A stretch of 64,000 bases of DNA, from contig NZ_CP073638.1 of NCBI RefSeq assembly GCF_029962485.1, forward strand, positions 496,001-560,000, given 5' to 3'. The notes under the pieces were generated by a model that made no database searches, was not told the origin of the DNA, and worked only from the letters and a program-made list of their open reading frames with translations. The translations under genes were made by a program, and so were the position numbers. Positions 25,209-34,262 of this stretch are shown piece after piece. The number at the start of each line of letters is the position of its first letter. Position 1 is the stretch's first letter. The DNA comes from Burkholderia cepacia. Its GTDB lineage: Bacteria > Pseudomonadota > Gammaproteobacteria > Burkholderiales > Burkholderiaceae.

Positions 25209-26069
25209 ATGCTCAATCCCGTCTGGCTCAAGACGTTCGCGACCGTCACGAACTGCCGCAGCTTCACCGAAGCGGGCCGGCAGCTCGGGCTCAACCAGTC
25301 GAGCGTCAGCGAACACATCCGTCGTCTCGAAGAGAGCGTCGGCCGGCGGCTGTTCGTGCGCGACACGCATTCGATCGCGATGACGGCCGACGGCGAGGCG
25401 CTGCTCGTGCATGCAAACGTGATCCTGCAGGCGCTCAATCGCGCGGAATCGCAGTTTCGCAAGCCGCGGCTGCAGGGGCGCGTGCGGCTCGGCGCGTCGG
25501 ACGACCTCGCGCTCGTCGCGCTGCCGGAGGTGCTTGCCGCGTTCCGCGCCGCGCATCCGGACGTCGCGTTGGAAATCACCACCGGGATGACGAGCCGGCT
25601 CTACGAACTGATGGATGCCGGCGCGCTGGACCTGATGGTCGGCAAGCGGCGGCTGGGCGAGCGGCGCGGCACGCCGCTGCTGCGCGCCCGGCTTGAATGG
25701 GTTGCGCGGCCCGGCACCGTCGTCGACCTGGAGCGGCCGCTGCCGCTCGTGCTGGTGGCCGAGCCGAGCGTCACGCGGGCGGTCGTGCTGAACGCGCTCG
25801 CGGAAAAAGGGATCGGCTGGGAAGTCGTGTGTTCGAGCAGCAGCCAGCCGGGCTGCATCGCGGCCGCGCGTGCGGGGCTCGGGCTGACCGCGACGTCGCA
25901 ATACCTGTCCGCGCGCGGCCTAGCGCCGCCGGTGAACGGCGACGGGCTGCCCGTGCTGCCGGACGTCGAATTCATCGCGCTCGCCGCGAAGCGGCTCAGC
26001 GAGCCGGCCGGCACGCTGCTCGAGCTGCTGGAAACCAGCGACCTGCGAGCGTCGGGCGCGGACGCCTAA
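25209..26069 (+). CDS. LysR-family regulator divergent from the MFS exporter
   Basis: A 286-residue LysR regulator: helix-turn-helix about residues 3-62 (SFTEAGRQLGLNQSSVSEHI), effector domain about 88-280. Being divergent from the DHA2 exporter with a palindrome just before its own start codon, it most likely controls that exporter. The inducer is unknown. Confidence 0.87.
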   Translation: MLNPVWLKTFATVTNCRSFTEAGRQLGLNQSSVSEHIRRLEESVGRRLFVRDTHSIAMTADGEALLVHANVILQALNRAESQFRKPRLQGRVRLGASDDLALVALPEVLAAFRAAHPDVALEITTGMTSRLYELMDAGALDLMVGKRRLGERRGTPLLRARLEWVARPGTVVDLERPLPLVLVAEPSVTRAVVLNALAEKGIGWEVVCSSSSQPGCIAAARAGLGLTATSQYLSARGLAPPVNGDGLPVLPDVEFIALAAKRLSEPAGTLLELLETSDLRASGADA

Positions 26070-26148
26070 TGCCGCTCATGCCGGCAGATGCGCGCAATGC
26101 GCCACCATCCCGCGCCGGCGCACGCGCCTGCGCCTGCGCCGCGAATCG

Positions 26149-26499
26149 TCAGGCGGACCGCTTCTGCGAAATCACGAGCAGCGCGCCGTTCTTGTCTTCC
26201 AGCACCGCCCGGTATTCGTGCGGCCCGACCTGCACGGGCACGCGCACCGATGCGCCGGCCTTCACGACCCGCGCCATCGCCGCATACAGGTCGTCGTCCT
26301 CGTCGACGCGCAGCGTGAGCGCCGCGCGCTCGACGATCTGCTCGTCGCCCGCGACCAGCGCGATCGTCAGCGGCCCGCCGTCGAGCGCGCAATAGCGGTC
26401 GCCGTCGCGGAACTTCACGTTCAGGCCCAGCCCGTCGACGAACAGCGGCAGCGCCGTGTCGATGTCGTCGACCGGATACAGCAGCATCGATACCTTCAT
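26149..26499 (-). CDS. VOC/glyoxalase-fold protein
   Basis: A 116-residue vicinal-oxygen-chelate-fold protein (MLLYPVDDIDTALPLFVDGL with paired beta-alpha-beta modules and HEYRAVLEDKNGALLVISQK). Metal ligands typical of glyoxalase I are not clearly placed, so it may be a binding or resistance-type member. A ribosome site (AAGGGAGA) precedes ATG 26499. It converges with the LysR gene and has no evident link to the steroid cluster that follows. Confidence 0.75.
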   Translation of the reverse strand: MKVSMLLYPVDDIDTALPLFVDGLGLNVKFRDGDRYCALDGGPLTIALVAGDEQIVERAALTLRVDEDDDLYAAMARVVKAGASVRVPVQVGPHEYRAVLEDKNGALLVISQKRSA

Positions 26500-26580
26500 T
26501 CCGGTTCTCCCTTGTCTTGATGTGGGCGGCGTGCAATGCGCCGCCGGTCGATGCTAGCGCGTCGCTCGCGCCGCCACGCA

Positions 26581-26592
26581 GTCCGATCGGAT
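26581..26592. promoter_or_regulatory. GTCCGATCGGA motif, copy 1
   Basis: GTCCGATCGGAT, containing the 10-bp palindrome TCCGATCGGA, lies about 170 bp before the LLM oxidoreductase gene. The same 11 bases recur at 27922-27932 before hsaA. A shared operator for the steroid cluster is possible but unproven. Confidence 0.3.
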
Positions 26593-26759
26593 GACGGTGA
26601 AACCCCTCTGTCCCCGCAGGCGTGCAGCTACTCCGAACAGATGATGTCCGCGCCAGCCGGCGCGCCGACACTCCCATTCGTGGACCGTCGCTATTCGTCC
26701 GTATCGTGCGGGCGGCCTGCGCGACCCCGACTCGTCCAACATACATGGAGACGTACGCA

Positions 26760-27899
26760 ATGAAGTTTTCCCTCATCTACGAAGCCCAGACCACCGACGC
26801 ATCGCGCGAGGGCGACCACCGGGTGTTCAAGGAGACGGTCGAGCAGGCGCTGCTCGCCGAGCAGGTCGGTTTCGACACGATCTGGTGCGTGGAGCACACG
26901 TCGCTGACCAACTATGCGCACATGAGCGCGCCGGAAACCTTCCTTGCCTACCTGGCCGGCCGCACGACGCGCATCGGCCTCGGCCACGGCGTCGTGTGCC
27001 TGCCGCCCGCGATGAACCACCCGATCAAGGTCGCCGAGCGCGTCGCGCTGCTCGACATCCTGTCGGGCGGCCGCGTGCATTTCGGCGTCGGCAAGGGCGG
27101 CAGCCAGCAGGAAGCGGGCGCGTTCGGCTACGACCTCAACGAACTGCAGCCGATGATCGACGAATCGATGTATCTCGTGCCGAAGATGTTCGTGCAGGAC
27201 GAGATCGAGCACGACGGCAAGTACATCAAGATCCCGAAGCGCCCGATCCACCCGAAGCCGTTCCAGGATCCGCACCCGCCGATGTACCTCGCCTGTACGA
27301 ACACCGACGCGCTGCTGCGCGCCGGCCAGCGCGGGATGGGCGCGCTGGTGCTCGGCTTCGGCGGCCCGGACGAAGTCGCGAAGAAGAACGCCGTGTACCG
27401 CGAAGCGTGGGCGAACCGCAAGCCGGAAGACCAGGTCGGCTTCCGCCCGACCCAGCACCTCGCGGCGCTGTGCCCGACGGTCGTGATGGCCGACGGCCAG
27501 GCTGCCCGCAAGATCGGCATCCGCGGCCAGCGCTACTTCATGGAGTCGCTTGCGTACTGGTACACGGGCGGCGAGCGTCCGGACCCGGCGAAGTGGGGCG
27601 ACGACCTCGTGCAGGCCGACACCGGCGAGATGGTGATCCGCTCGCGCTTCGCGTCGGAGGAGGTCGTCGTGAACTTCGCCGACCCGGCGCTCGCGATGAT
27701 GAACCCGAACCATGCGTACGGCACGGTGGACGACTGCATCGGCTATGTCGGCCGACTGCAGGAAGCCGGCGTCGACGAAGTGCTGTTCCTGTGCCAGATG
27801 GGCACGGTGCCGCACGAAGCGCAGATGGAGACGATCCGCAACATCGGCGAGCACGTGATCCCGTTCTTCAACAAGGAGAAGGAACGCGCCTGCGCGTGA
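26760..27899 (+). CDS. LLM-class flavin-dependent monooxygenase
   Basis: A 379-residue luciferase-like flavin oxidoreductase. Features are LLAEQVGFDTIWCVEHTSLT near the N-terminus, the barrel segment RVALLDILSGGRVHFGVGKG at about residues 95-115, and a C-terminal region typical of the bacterial luciferase group. ATG 26760 with GGAG upstream is chosen; codons from 26622 or 26745 would add non-family residues. It is the first rightward gene of the steroid cluster, separated from hsaA by 166 bp, and probably oxygenates or reduces a steroid intermediate. The reaction is unknown. Confidence 0.82.
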   Translation: MKFSLIYEAQTTDASREGDHRVFKETVEQALLAEQVGFDTIWCVEHTSLTNYAHMSAPETFLAYLAGRTTRIGLGHGVVCLPPAMNHPIKVAERVALLDILSGGRVHFGVGKGGSQQEAGAFGYDLNELQPMIDESMYLVPKMFVQDEIEHDGKYIKIPKRPIHPKPFQDPHPPMYLACTNTDALLRAGQRGMGALVLGFGGPDEVAKKNAVYREAWANRKPEDQVGFRPTQHLAALCPTVVMADGQAARKIGIRGQRYFMESLAYWYTGGERPDPAKWGDDLVQADTGEMVIRSRFASEEVVVNFADPALAMMNPNHAYGTVDDCIGYVGRLQEAGVDEVLFLCQMGTVPHEAQMETIRNIGEHVIPFFNKEKERACA

Positions 27900-27912
27900 A
27901 CGGGGCCGCGCC

Positions 27913-27937
27913 CATCGTCACGTCCGATCGGACGATG
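27913..27937. promoter_or_regulatory. Palindrome and GTCCGATCGGA motif upstream of hsaA
   Basis: CGTCCGATCGGACG (27921-27934) is a perfect 14-bp palindrome nested within CATCGTC/GACGATG arms. It follows the LLM stop by 21 bp and precedes hsaA by about 130 bp. It could be an operator of the hsaA operon or a terminator. Its core matches the copy at 26581. Confidence 0.4.
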
Positions 27938-28065
27938 CGGCGCGGTCGTGCGAAGCCGACCATCGGTGGTGGCGAGCTTCGCCCGCGGCCAGGGCCGCGC
28001 CGAACAACTTTGAACGAGAGCGGGGCGGGCGCCGCGGCGCCGCCCCCGTTCCACAGGAGACATTC

Positions 28066-29259
28066 GTGCATCGCGACAACGATTCGAACGCATTGGCCGC
28101 CACGCTGATCGCCCGGGCCGAGGCACTGGCGCCGACGCTGGCCGGCCGCGCCGCGCAGGCGGAAGAGCAGGGCCGCATCCCGGCGGAGACGATCGCCGAC
28201 ATGCAGGCCGCCGGCTTCTTCAAGGTGCTGCAGCCGAAGCGCTACGGCGGCTACGAGCTCGATCCGCAGGCCTTCTTCGACATCCAGATGGCGCTCGCGC
28301 GCGGCTGCATGTCGACCGCGTGGGTGTACGGCGTCGTCGGCGTGCACAACTGGCAACTCGCGCTGTTCGACGAACGCGCGCAGCAGGACGTGTGGGGCAA
28401 CGACCCGGCCACGCTGATCGCGTCGACCTACATGCCGGTCGGCCGCGTGACGCCGGTCGATGGCGGCTTCCGCCTGTCGGGCCACTGGAAATTCTCGAGC
28501 GGCAGCGAACTGTGCGAATGGGTGTTCCTCGGCGCGCTGGTGCCGCCGGCCGTTGCCGGCCAGCCGCCTGAATACCGGACCTTCCTGCTGCCGAAATCCG
28601 ACTACCGGATCCAGCAGGACTGGGACGTGCTCGGCCTGCGCGCGACGGGCAGCCACGACATCGTCGTCGACGACGTGTTCGTGCCCGCGTACCGCACGCA
28701 CAAGGCGATCGACGGGATGATGGGCACCAGCCCCGGCCTCGCAATCAACGATGCGCCGCTGTTCAAGCTGCCGTTCGCGCAGATCTTCGTGCGCGCGGTG
28801 TGCACGTCGTGCATCGGCGCGCTGCAGGGTGCGCTCGACGATTTCACCGGCTATGCGGCGACGCGCGTGTCCGCCAACAGCGGCGCGAAGACGACCGACG
28901 ATCCGGGTGCGCAGAACGCGTGCGCGAACGCGGCCGTCGCGATCGACGAGATGAAGGTGCTGCTCAAGCGCAATTTCGCTGAGCTGATGGCGTCGGTCAC
29001 CGGCGGCCCGGCCGTGTCGATCGAGCGTCGCGTGCATTTCCGCTACCAGTCCGCGCAAGTCGCCGAGCGCTGCGCGCAGGCTGCGAATACGCTGTTGCGC
29101 TACGCGGGCGGCAACGGCATCTATCACCGCAATCCGCTGGTGCGGCGTTTCCTCGACCTGCATGCGGCCCGCGCGCACTACGCGAACAACGTGGACCGCT
29201 TCGGCCAGAACCTCGGCGCCGTGATGCTCGGCCGCGAAAACACGGACTTCTTCATCTGA
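28066..29259 (+). CDS. hsaA: 3-HSA hydroxylase oxygenase subunit, HsaA-like
   Basis: A 397-residue flavin-dependent aromatic hydroxylase of the acyl-CoA dehydrogenase fold (group D monooxygenase). HsaA (TesA2 in Comamonas) hydroxylates 3-HSA, the phenolic product of steroid ring B opening, to the catechol 3,4-DHSA. Visible blocks are AAGFFKVLQPKRYGGYELDP, GCMSTAWVYGVVGVHNWQLA and GGNGIYHRNPLVRRFLDLHA. GTG 28066 has AGGAGA upstream. The flavin reductase partner is encoded two genes on (31027). Related hydroxylases act on other phenols, but the neighbours are all steroid genes. Confidence 0.85.
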   Translation: MHRDNDSNALAATLIARAEALAPTLAGRAAQAEEQGRIPAETIADMQAAGFFKVLQPKRYGGYELDPQAFFDIQMALARGCMSTAWVYGVVGVHNWQLALFDERAQQDVWGNDPATLIASTYMPVGRVTPVDGGFRLSGHWKFSSGSELCEWVFLGALVPPAVAGQPPEYRTFLLPKSDYRIQQDWDVLGLRATGSHDIVVDDVFVPAYRTHKAIDGMMGTSPGLAINDAPLFKLPFAQIFVRAVCTSCIGALQGALDDFTGYAATRVSANSGAKTTDDPGAQNACANAAVAIDEMKVLLKRNFAELMASVTGGPAVSIERRVHFRYQSAQVAERCAQAANTLLRYAGGNGIYHRNPLVRRFLDLHAARAHYANNVDRFGQNLGAVMLGRENTDFFI

Positions 29260-29266
29260 CGAGGCC

Positions 29267-31030
29267 GTGATGAGCGACACGCAAGCACAGCAATACACGT
29301 TCGACGTGGTCGTCGTCGGCTCGGGCGCGGGCGCGCTGCTCGCCGCGTGCCGTGCGGCCGATCGCGGGCTGTCCGTCGTCGTGATCGAGAAGACGGCGCT
29401 GTATGGCGGCACGTCGGCTGTATCCGGCGGCGGCATCTGGATCCCGTGCAACCACCACATCGCCGATCTCGGTGCGACCGACACGCGCGAAGCCGCGCAC
29501 CGCTACCTCGACGCGTGCGTGGCTGGCGCATCGACGCCCGACAAGCTCGACACGTATCTCGACCGCGCGCCGGAGATGCTGCGCTACCTGGAATCGAAGA
29601 CGCCGGTGCGCTATCAGGCGCTGCCGAAGTACGCGGACTATTTCCAGAAGCTGCCGGGTGCGATGCCGGGCTACCGCGCGCTCGATCCGCTGCCGTTCGA
29701 CGGCGGGTTGCTCGGCGACGAATTCGACCGGTTGCGGCCGCCGTCGCCCGGTACGCTGATCGGCGGGCGCGTCGCGGTGACGTCGAAGGAGGCGCACACG
29801 CTGTTCTCGCGCGGGCCCGGTTTCATGAAGCTCGCGATCGCGCAGTTCGGCCGTTACTGGCTCGATCTCGGCATGCGCCGCCGTACGCGGCGCGACCGCC
29901 GCCTGACACTCGGCAATGCGCTGATCGGCGGGCTGCGCCGTGCGTTGCTCGACCGCAACGTGCCCGTGTGGCTCGATACGCCGATGCGCGACCTGCTCGA
30001 GGTGGACGGCCGCGTGACGGGCGTGCGCGCGCAGCGCTACGGGCAGCCGGTGACGATCGCCGCGCGGCGCGGCGTGATCCTCGGCGCGGGTGGCTTCGAG
30101 CGCAACCAGCCGATGCGCGAGCGCTACCTGCCGCAGCCGACGCAGGCGCAATGGAGCGCGACGCCGCCGTCGAACACCGGCGACGCGATCGCCGAAGGCC
30201 ACCGGCTCGGCGGCGCGCTGGCACTGATGGACCACGTGTGGGGCGCGCCGACGGTCGGCGTCGCGGGCGAGGAGAAGCAGCGCGCGCTGTTCGTCGAACG
30301 CAACCTGCCGGGCTGCGTGATCGTGAACAGCCTCGGCAAGCGCTTCGTCAACGAGGCCGCGCCGTATTCCGAGTTCGTGCCCGCGATGTATCGCGACCAT
30401 GCACGCACCGGTGCGTGCGTACCGGCGTGGATGGTGTTCGACGCGCGCTTTCGCCGCAAGTATCCGTGCGGGCCGATCATGCCGGCATCGATGATGCCCG
30501 ATGCGCGGATTCCGGAAGCGTTCCGCGACGTGCTCGTGAAGGCCGACACGGTCGACGCGCTGGCCGCGCGGATCGGCGTCGATGCGGCCGGGTTGCGCGA
30601 CACGCTGCGCGACATGGCGCGCTATGCGGTCACCGGCATCGACGAAGCGTTCGGCAAGGGCGACAACGCGTTCGACACGTACTACGGCGATCCGCGGAAC
30701 ACGCCGAACCCGTGCCTCGGGCCGGTCGACCAGGCGCCGTTCTACGCAGTGCGAATCGATGCGGGCGAAATCGGCACGAAAGGCGGGCTTGTCACCGACG
30801 TGCACGCCCGCGTGCTGCGCGCCGACGGCGAACCGATCGACGGCCTCTACGCAATCGGCAACACCAGCGCATCGATGATGGGCGCGAGCTACCCCGGCGC
30901 GGGCTCGACGCTCGGTCCGGCGATGACCTTCGGGTATCTCGCCGCCGACCACCTGGCTGCTCGCGCAGCCGACGCCGGAGGCCGGCCAGCCCGGCCATCC
31001 ACGACTGAACTTGACGGAGTACGAACATGA
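29267..31030 (+). CDS. kstD: 3-ketosteroid delta1-dehydrogenase
   Basis: A 587-residue FAD enzyme that inserts the C1-C2 double bond in 3-ketosteroids, which with 9-alpha-hydroxylation opens ring B. The dinucleotide motif VVVGSGAGALLAA is at about residues 14-26, GGTSAVSGGGIWIP about 46-60, and the C-terminal active-site loop ASYPGAGSTLGPAMTFGYLA about 545-565 keeps the catalytic Tyr and Gly of KstD. Related 3-oxosteroid delta4(5-alpha)-dehydrogenases share this fold and are the main alternative. It starts 7 bp after hsaA and overlaps hsaB by 4 bp. Confidence 0.85.
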   Translation: MMSDTQAQQYTFDVVVVGSGAGALLAACRAADRGLSVVVIEKTALYGGTSAVSGGGIWIPCNHHIADLGATDTREAAHRYLDACVAGASTPDKLDTYLDRAPEMLRYLESKTPVRYQALPKYADYFQKLPGAMPGYRALDPLPFDGGLLGDEFDRLRPPSPGTLIGGRVAVTSKEAHTLFSRGPGFMKLAIAQFGRYWLDLGMRRRTRRDRRLTLGNALIGGLRRALLDRNVPVWLDTPMRDLLEVDGRVTGVRAQRYGQPVTIAARRGVILGAGGFERNQPMRERYLPQPTQAQWSATPPSNTGDAIAEGHRLGGALALMDHVWGAPTVGVAGEEKQRALFVERNLPGCVIVNSLGKRFVNEAAPYSEFVPAMYRDHARTGACVPAWMVFDARFRRKYPCGPIMPASMMPDARIPEAFRDVLVKADTVDALAARIGVDAAGLRDTLRDMARYAVTGIDEAFGKGDNAFDTYYGDPRNTPNPCLGPVDQAPFYAVRIDAGEIGTKGGLVTDVHARVLRADGEPIDGLYAIGNTSASMMGASYPGAGSTLGPAMTFGYLAADHLAARAADAGGRPARPSTTELDGVRT

Positions 31031-31545
31031 GCGATCTCACCAACCATCCGCTGCGCACCGACATGCTGCTCGCGATGCGCCGCCTCGCGCGCTCCGTCAC
31101 GGTCATCAGCAGCGCGCACGACGGCCGGCGCTACTCGATGTCCGCGACGGCGGTCGACTCGCTGTCGACCGATCCGCCTTCGCTGCTGATCTGCATCAAC
31201 CGCACCGCGTCGCTGTATCCGCCGCTCGATGCGGGCGCGCCGTTCTGCGTGAACGTGCTGTCCGCGCGACACGAAGGCGTCGCGATCGATTGCAGCGGCC
31301 GCCTGAAGGGCGAGGCACGCTTCACGACTGGCGACTGGCACACGTCGCCGCACGGCGTGCCGTATCTGCGCGACTCGCAGGCGAGCCTCGTGTGCGAGCA
31401 GGACGGCCGCTTCGAATACGGTACGCATACGGTGTTCATCGGGCGCATCCGCGAGGTGCTGATGAGCGGCGATGTCGATCCGCTCGTCTATCTCGACGGC
31501 GCGTACACGACGCCCGGCGCGCCGGCGGCCCGTGCGGCCGCGTGA
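31027..31545 (+). CDS. hsaB: Flavin reductase of the 3-HSA hydroxylase, HsaB-like
   Basis: A 172-residue FMN-binding split-barrel reductase (about residues 13-165) with MRRLARSVTVISSAHDGRRY and SMSATAVDSLSTDPPSLLIC, standard for two-component hydroxylase reductases. It would supply reduced flavin to HsaA. Its start overlaps the kstD stop (ATGA). The pairing with HsaA is inferred from proximity. Confidence 0.85.
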   Translation: MSDLTNHPLRTDMLLAMRRLARSVTVISSAHDGRRYSMSATAVDSLSTDPPSLLICINRTASLYPPLDAGAPFCVNVLSARHEGVAIDCSGRLKGEARFTTGDWHTSPHGVPYLRDSQASLVCEQDGRFEYGTHTVFIGRIREVLMSGDVDPLVYLDGAYTTPGAPAARAAA

Positions 31546-31560
31546 CGCAAGGAACCGGCG

Positions 31561-32604
31561 ATGAGCGATCCACGCTTCCACCGGCTGACCGTGGCCGAAG
31601 TGATAGCCGAAAGCGACGACGCGTGCTCGTTCGTATTCGACGTACCGGCCGCGCTGCGCGACGCGTTCGCGTACCGGCCCGGGCAGTTCCTGACGCTGAA
31701 CGTGCCGTGCGCGGACGCGACGCTCGCGCGCTGCTATTCGCTGTCGAGCGCGCCCGGCATCGACGCCGCGCCGAAGATCACCGTCAAGCGCGTGCGCGAC
31801 GGCCGTGCGTCGAACTGGCTGTGCGACCGCGTGAAGGCCGGCGACGCGCTCGACGTGCTGCCGCCGGCTGGCGTATTCACGCCGCGCGCGCTTGACGGCG
31901 ACCTGCTGCTGTTCGCGGGCGGCAGCGGCATCACGCCCGTGCTGTCGATCCTGAAATCGGCGCTCGTGCACGGGCGCGGGATGTTGACGCTGATCTATGC
32001 GAACCGTGACGAACGCTCGGTGATTTTCCGCGACGAGTTGCAACAGCTCGCACAGCGCCATCCGGGCCGCGTGCGCGTGATCCACTGGCTCGACAGCGTG
32101 CAGGGCATCCCGCAGCAGCGTCATCTCGAGGAACTCGCGCGACCGTTCAGCCAGCAGGAGACGTTCATCTGCGGGCCCGCGCTGTTCATGGAGAACGCGC
32201 TGGCCGCGATGCTCGGCCTCGGGCTGCCGCGTGCGCGTGTGCATGTCGAGCGATTCGCATCACTACCCGATGCACCGGCGCAGGCCGACACCGCTGCGCA
32301 GGCCGTGGCGACGGCTGCGTCCGGCGACGGCGCGGCGATCGAGACGGTGCTCGACGGCGACGCGTTCGCATTCGACAGCGCGCCCGGCGAAACGCTGCTC
32401 GACGCAATGCTGCGCGCGGGCGTGCCGGCGCCGAATTCCTGCCGGATGGGGCAGTGCGGCGCATGCATGTGCCGGATCGAGCGCGGCGAGGTAGCGCTCG
32501 ACAGCAACCATGTGCTGGATGAAGACGAGATCGCGGCCGGCTGGACGCTCGCCTGCTGCGCCCGGCCCGCGAGCGACGCGCTGCGCGTGGTGTTCCCCGA
32601 CTGA
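31561..32604 (+). CDS. kshB: 3-ketosteroid 9-alpha-hydroxylase reductase
   Basis: A 347-residue ferredoxin-NAD(P)H reductase. FAD domain with RCYSLSS near residue 57, NAD domain with FAGGSGITPVLSILKSAL near 120, and a C-terminal plant-type 2Fe-2S domain. Its ligands are Cys294, Cys299, Cys302 and Cys332 (C-x4-C-x2-C-x29-C). This is the KshB architecture, feeding electrons to the Rieske oxygenase KshA encoded 24 kb away at 56204. Similar reductases serve phenylacetyl-CoA epoxidase, but no paa genes are here. Confidence 0.83.
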   Translation: MSDPRFHRLTVAEVIAESDDACSFVFDVPAALRDAFAYRPGQFLTLNVPCADATLARCYSLSSAPGIDAAPKITVKRVRDGRASNWLCDRVKAGDALDVLPPAGVFTPRALDGDLLLFAGGSGITPVLSILKSALVHGRGMLTLIYANRDERSVIFRDELQQLAQRHPGRVRVIHWLDSVQGIPQQRHLEELARPFSQQETFICGPALFMENALAAMLGLGLPRARVHVERFASLPDAPAQADTAAQAVATAASGDGAAIETVLDGDAFAFDSAPGETLLDAMLRAGVPAPNSCRMGQCGACMCRIERGEVALDSNHVLDEDEIAAGWTLACCARPASDALRVVFPD

Positions 32605-32643
32605 GCCGTGCCGCGCCGGCGGCGCGCACGGCCATCCTGATCT

Positions 32644-34230
32644 ATGACGATGGACAATGAAATCCTGACGACGCCCGCGCTGATCGCGCGGGCAGCCGCG
32701 CGCCACGGCGCGCATCCGGCGATCGAGTCGGAGCACGGCCGGCTGACCTACGCGGAACTCGACGCCGCGCGTCTCGACGCGGCCCGTGCGCTGCTCGCGA
32801 GCGGCATCGAGGCCGGCGACCGCATCGCGGTCTGGGCGCCGAACCTGCCGCAATGGATCGTCGCGGCGCTGGCGATTCACACCGTCGGCGCGATCCTGGT
32901 GCCGGTCAATACGCGGATGAAGGGGATGGAGGTGGGCGGGATCCTGCACGACGGCGGCGCGCGGCTGCTGTTCTGCTGCGGCACCTTCCTCGGCGAATCG
33001 TATCCGGCGATGCTCGCGTCGCATCGGCCCGCGACGCTCGAGCGTGTCGTCGTGTTCGACGGCGAACCGCCGTCCGGCGGCCGCGACGAGACCTGGAACG
33101 CGTTCCTCGCGCGCGGCGCGGCGGTGCCGCTTGCCGCCGTGCGCGAGCGTGAGGCACAGGTGACGCCCGACACCGTGATGGACCTGATGTTCACTTCCGG
33201 CACGACGGGCCGCCCGAAGGGCGTGATGACCGCGCATGGCCAGAACCTGCGCGCCGCGCAGGCGTGGGCGGCGATCGCGGGCGTACGCCAGGACGACCGC
33301 TACCTGATCGTCAATCCGTTCTTCCATACGTTCGGCTACAAGGCCGGCTGGCTCGCCGCGCTGTCGAGCGGCGCGACCGTGCTGCCGCATCTCGTGTTCC
33401 AGCCGGCCGACGTGCTGCGGCGCGTCGCCGACGATCGCGTGTCGGTGCTGCCCGGCCCGCCGACGCTGTACTACGCGTTGCTCGACGCGCCCGATCGCGC
33501 GACGCGAAACCTGTCGTCGCTGCGGATCGCGGTGACGGGAGCGGCGGCGATCGCCCCGAGCCTGATCGAGCGGATGCGCGCGGAGCTTGGCTTCGAGACG
33601 GTGTTGACCGGCTACGGGCTGACCGAATCGTGCGGCTTCGCGACGCTGTGCCGTCAAGGCGACGCTGCGGAGACAGTTGCCTATACGTCGGGCCGGCCGA
33701 TGCCGGACGTCGAGCTGCGCATCGCGGGGCCGGGCGGCGAAGCGCTCGGGCCGGACGAGACCGGCGAGATCTGGGTGCGCGGCTACAACGTGATGCGCGG
33801 CTACTTCAACCAGCCGGACGCGACACGCGAGACCGTCGATGCGGACGGCTGGCTGCATACGGGCGACCTCGGCTGCGTCGATCCGGACGGAAACCTGAAG
33901 ATCACGGACCGCATCAAGGACATGTTCATCGTCGGCGGCTTCAACTGCTATCCGGCGGAGATCGAGCGGCTGCTCGCCGCGCACCCGGCGATCGCGCAGG
34001 TCGCGCTGGTCGGCGTGCCCGATACGCGGCTCGGCGAGGTCGGTCACGCGTATGTCGTGCTGCGTCCGGGCGCGCATGCCGATGCCGGCGAACTGAACGA
34101 CTGGGCGCGCAACAACATGGCGAACTACAAGGTGCCGAGATTTTTCACGTTCGTCGAGCAACTGCCGACGAGCGCGGCAGGGAAGGTGCTGAAGTACCGG
34201 TTGCGTGCGGCCGCCGAGGCGACGGCCTGA
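32644..34230 (+). CDS. fadD3: Acyl-CoA synthetase, FadD3-like
   Basis: A 528-residue adenylate-forming enzyme. The P-loop TSGTTGRPKG is at 184-193, GYGLTESCG follows near residue 322, and the catalytic lysine is Lys514 in SAAGKVLKYRL. FadD3 activates the steroid C/D-ring propionate HIP to HIP-CoA, starting the lower pathway. Assignment to HIP rests on the neighbouring ipd genes; a side-chain carboxylate is the alternative substrate. Confidence 0.8.
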   Translation: MTMDNEILTTPALIARAAARHGAHPAIESEHGRLTYAELDAARLDAARALLASGIEAGDRIAVWAPNLPQWIVAALAIHTVGAILVPVNTRMKGMEVGGILHDGGARLLFCCGTFLGESYPAMLASHRPATLERVVVFDGEPPSGGRDETWNAFLARGAAVPLAAVREREAQVTPDTVMDLMFTSGTTGRPKGVMTAHGQNLRAAQAWAAIAGVRQDDRYLIVNPFFHTFGYKAGWLAALSSGATVLPHLVFQPADVLRRVADDRVSVLPGPPTLYYALLDAPDRATRNLSSLRIAVTGAAAIAPSLIERMRAELGFETVLTGYGLTESCGFATLCRQGDAAETVAYTSGRPMPDVELRIAGPGGEALGPDETGEIWVRGYNVMRGYFNQPDATRETVDADGWLHTGDLGCVDPDGNLKITDRIKDMFIVGGFNCYPAEIERLLAAHPAIAQVALVGVPDTRLGEVGHAYVVLRPGAHADAGELNDWARNNMANYKVPRFFTFVEQLPTSAAGKVLKYRLRAAAEATA

Positions 34231-34262
34231 TCGACGACACGACTGACGAACGGGATGAACGC

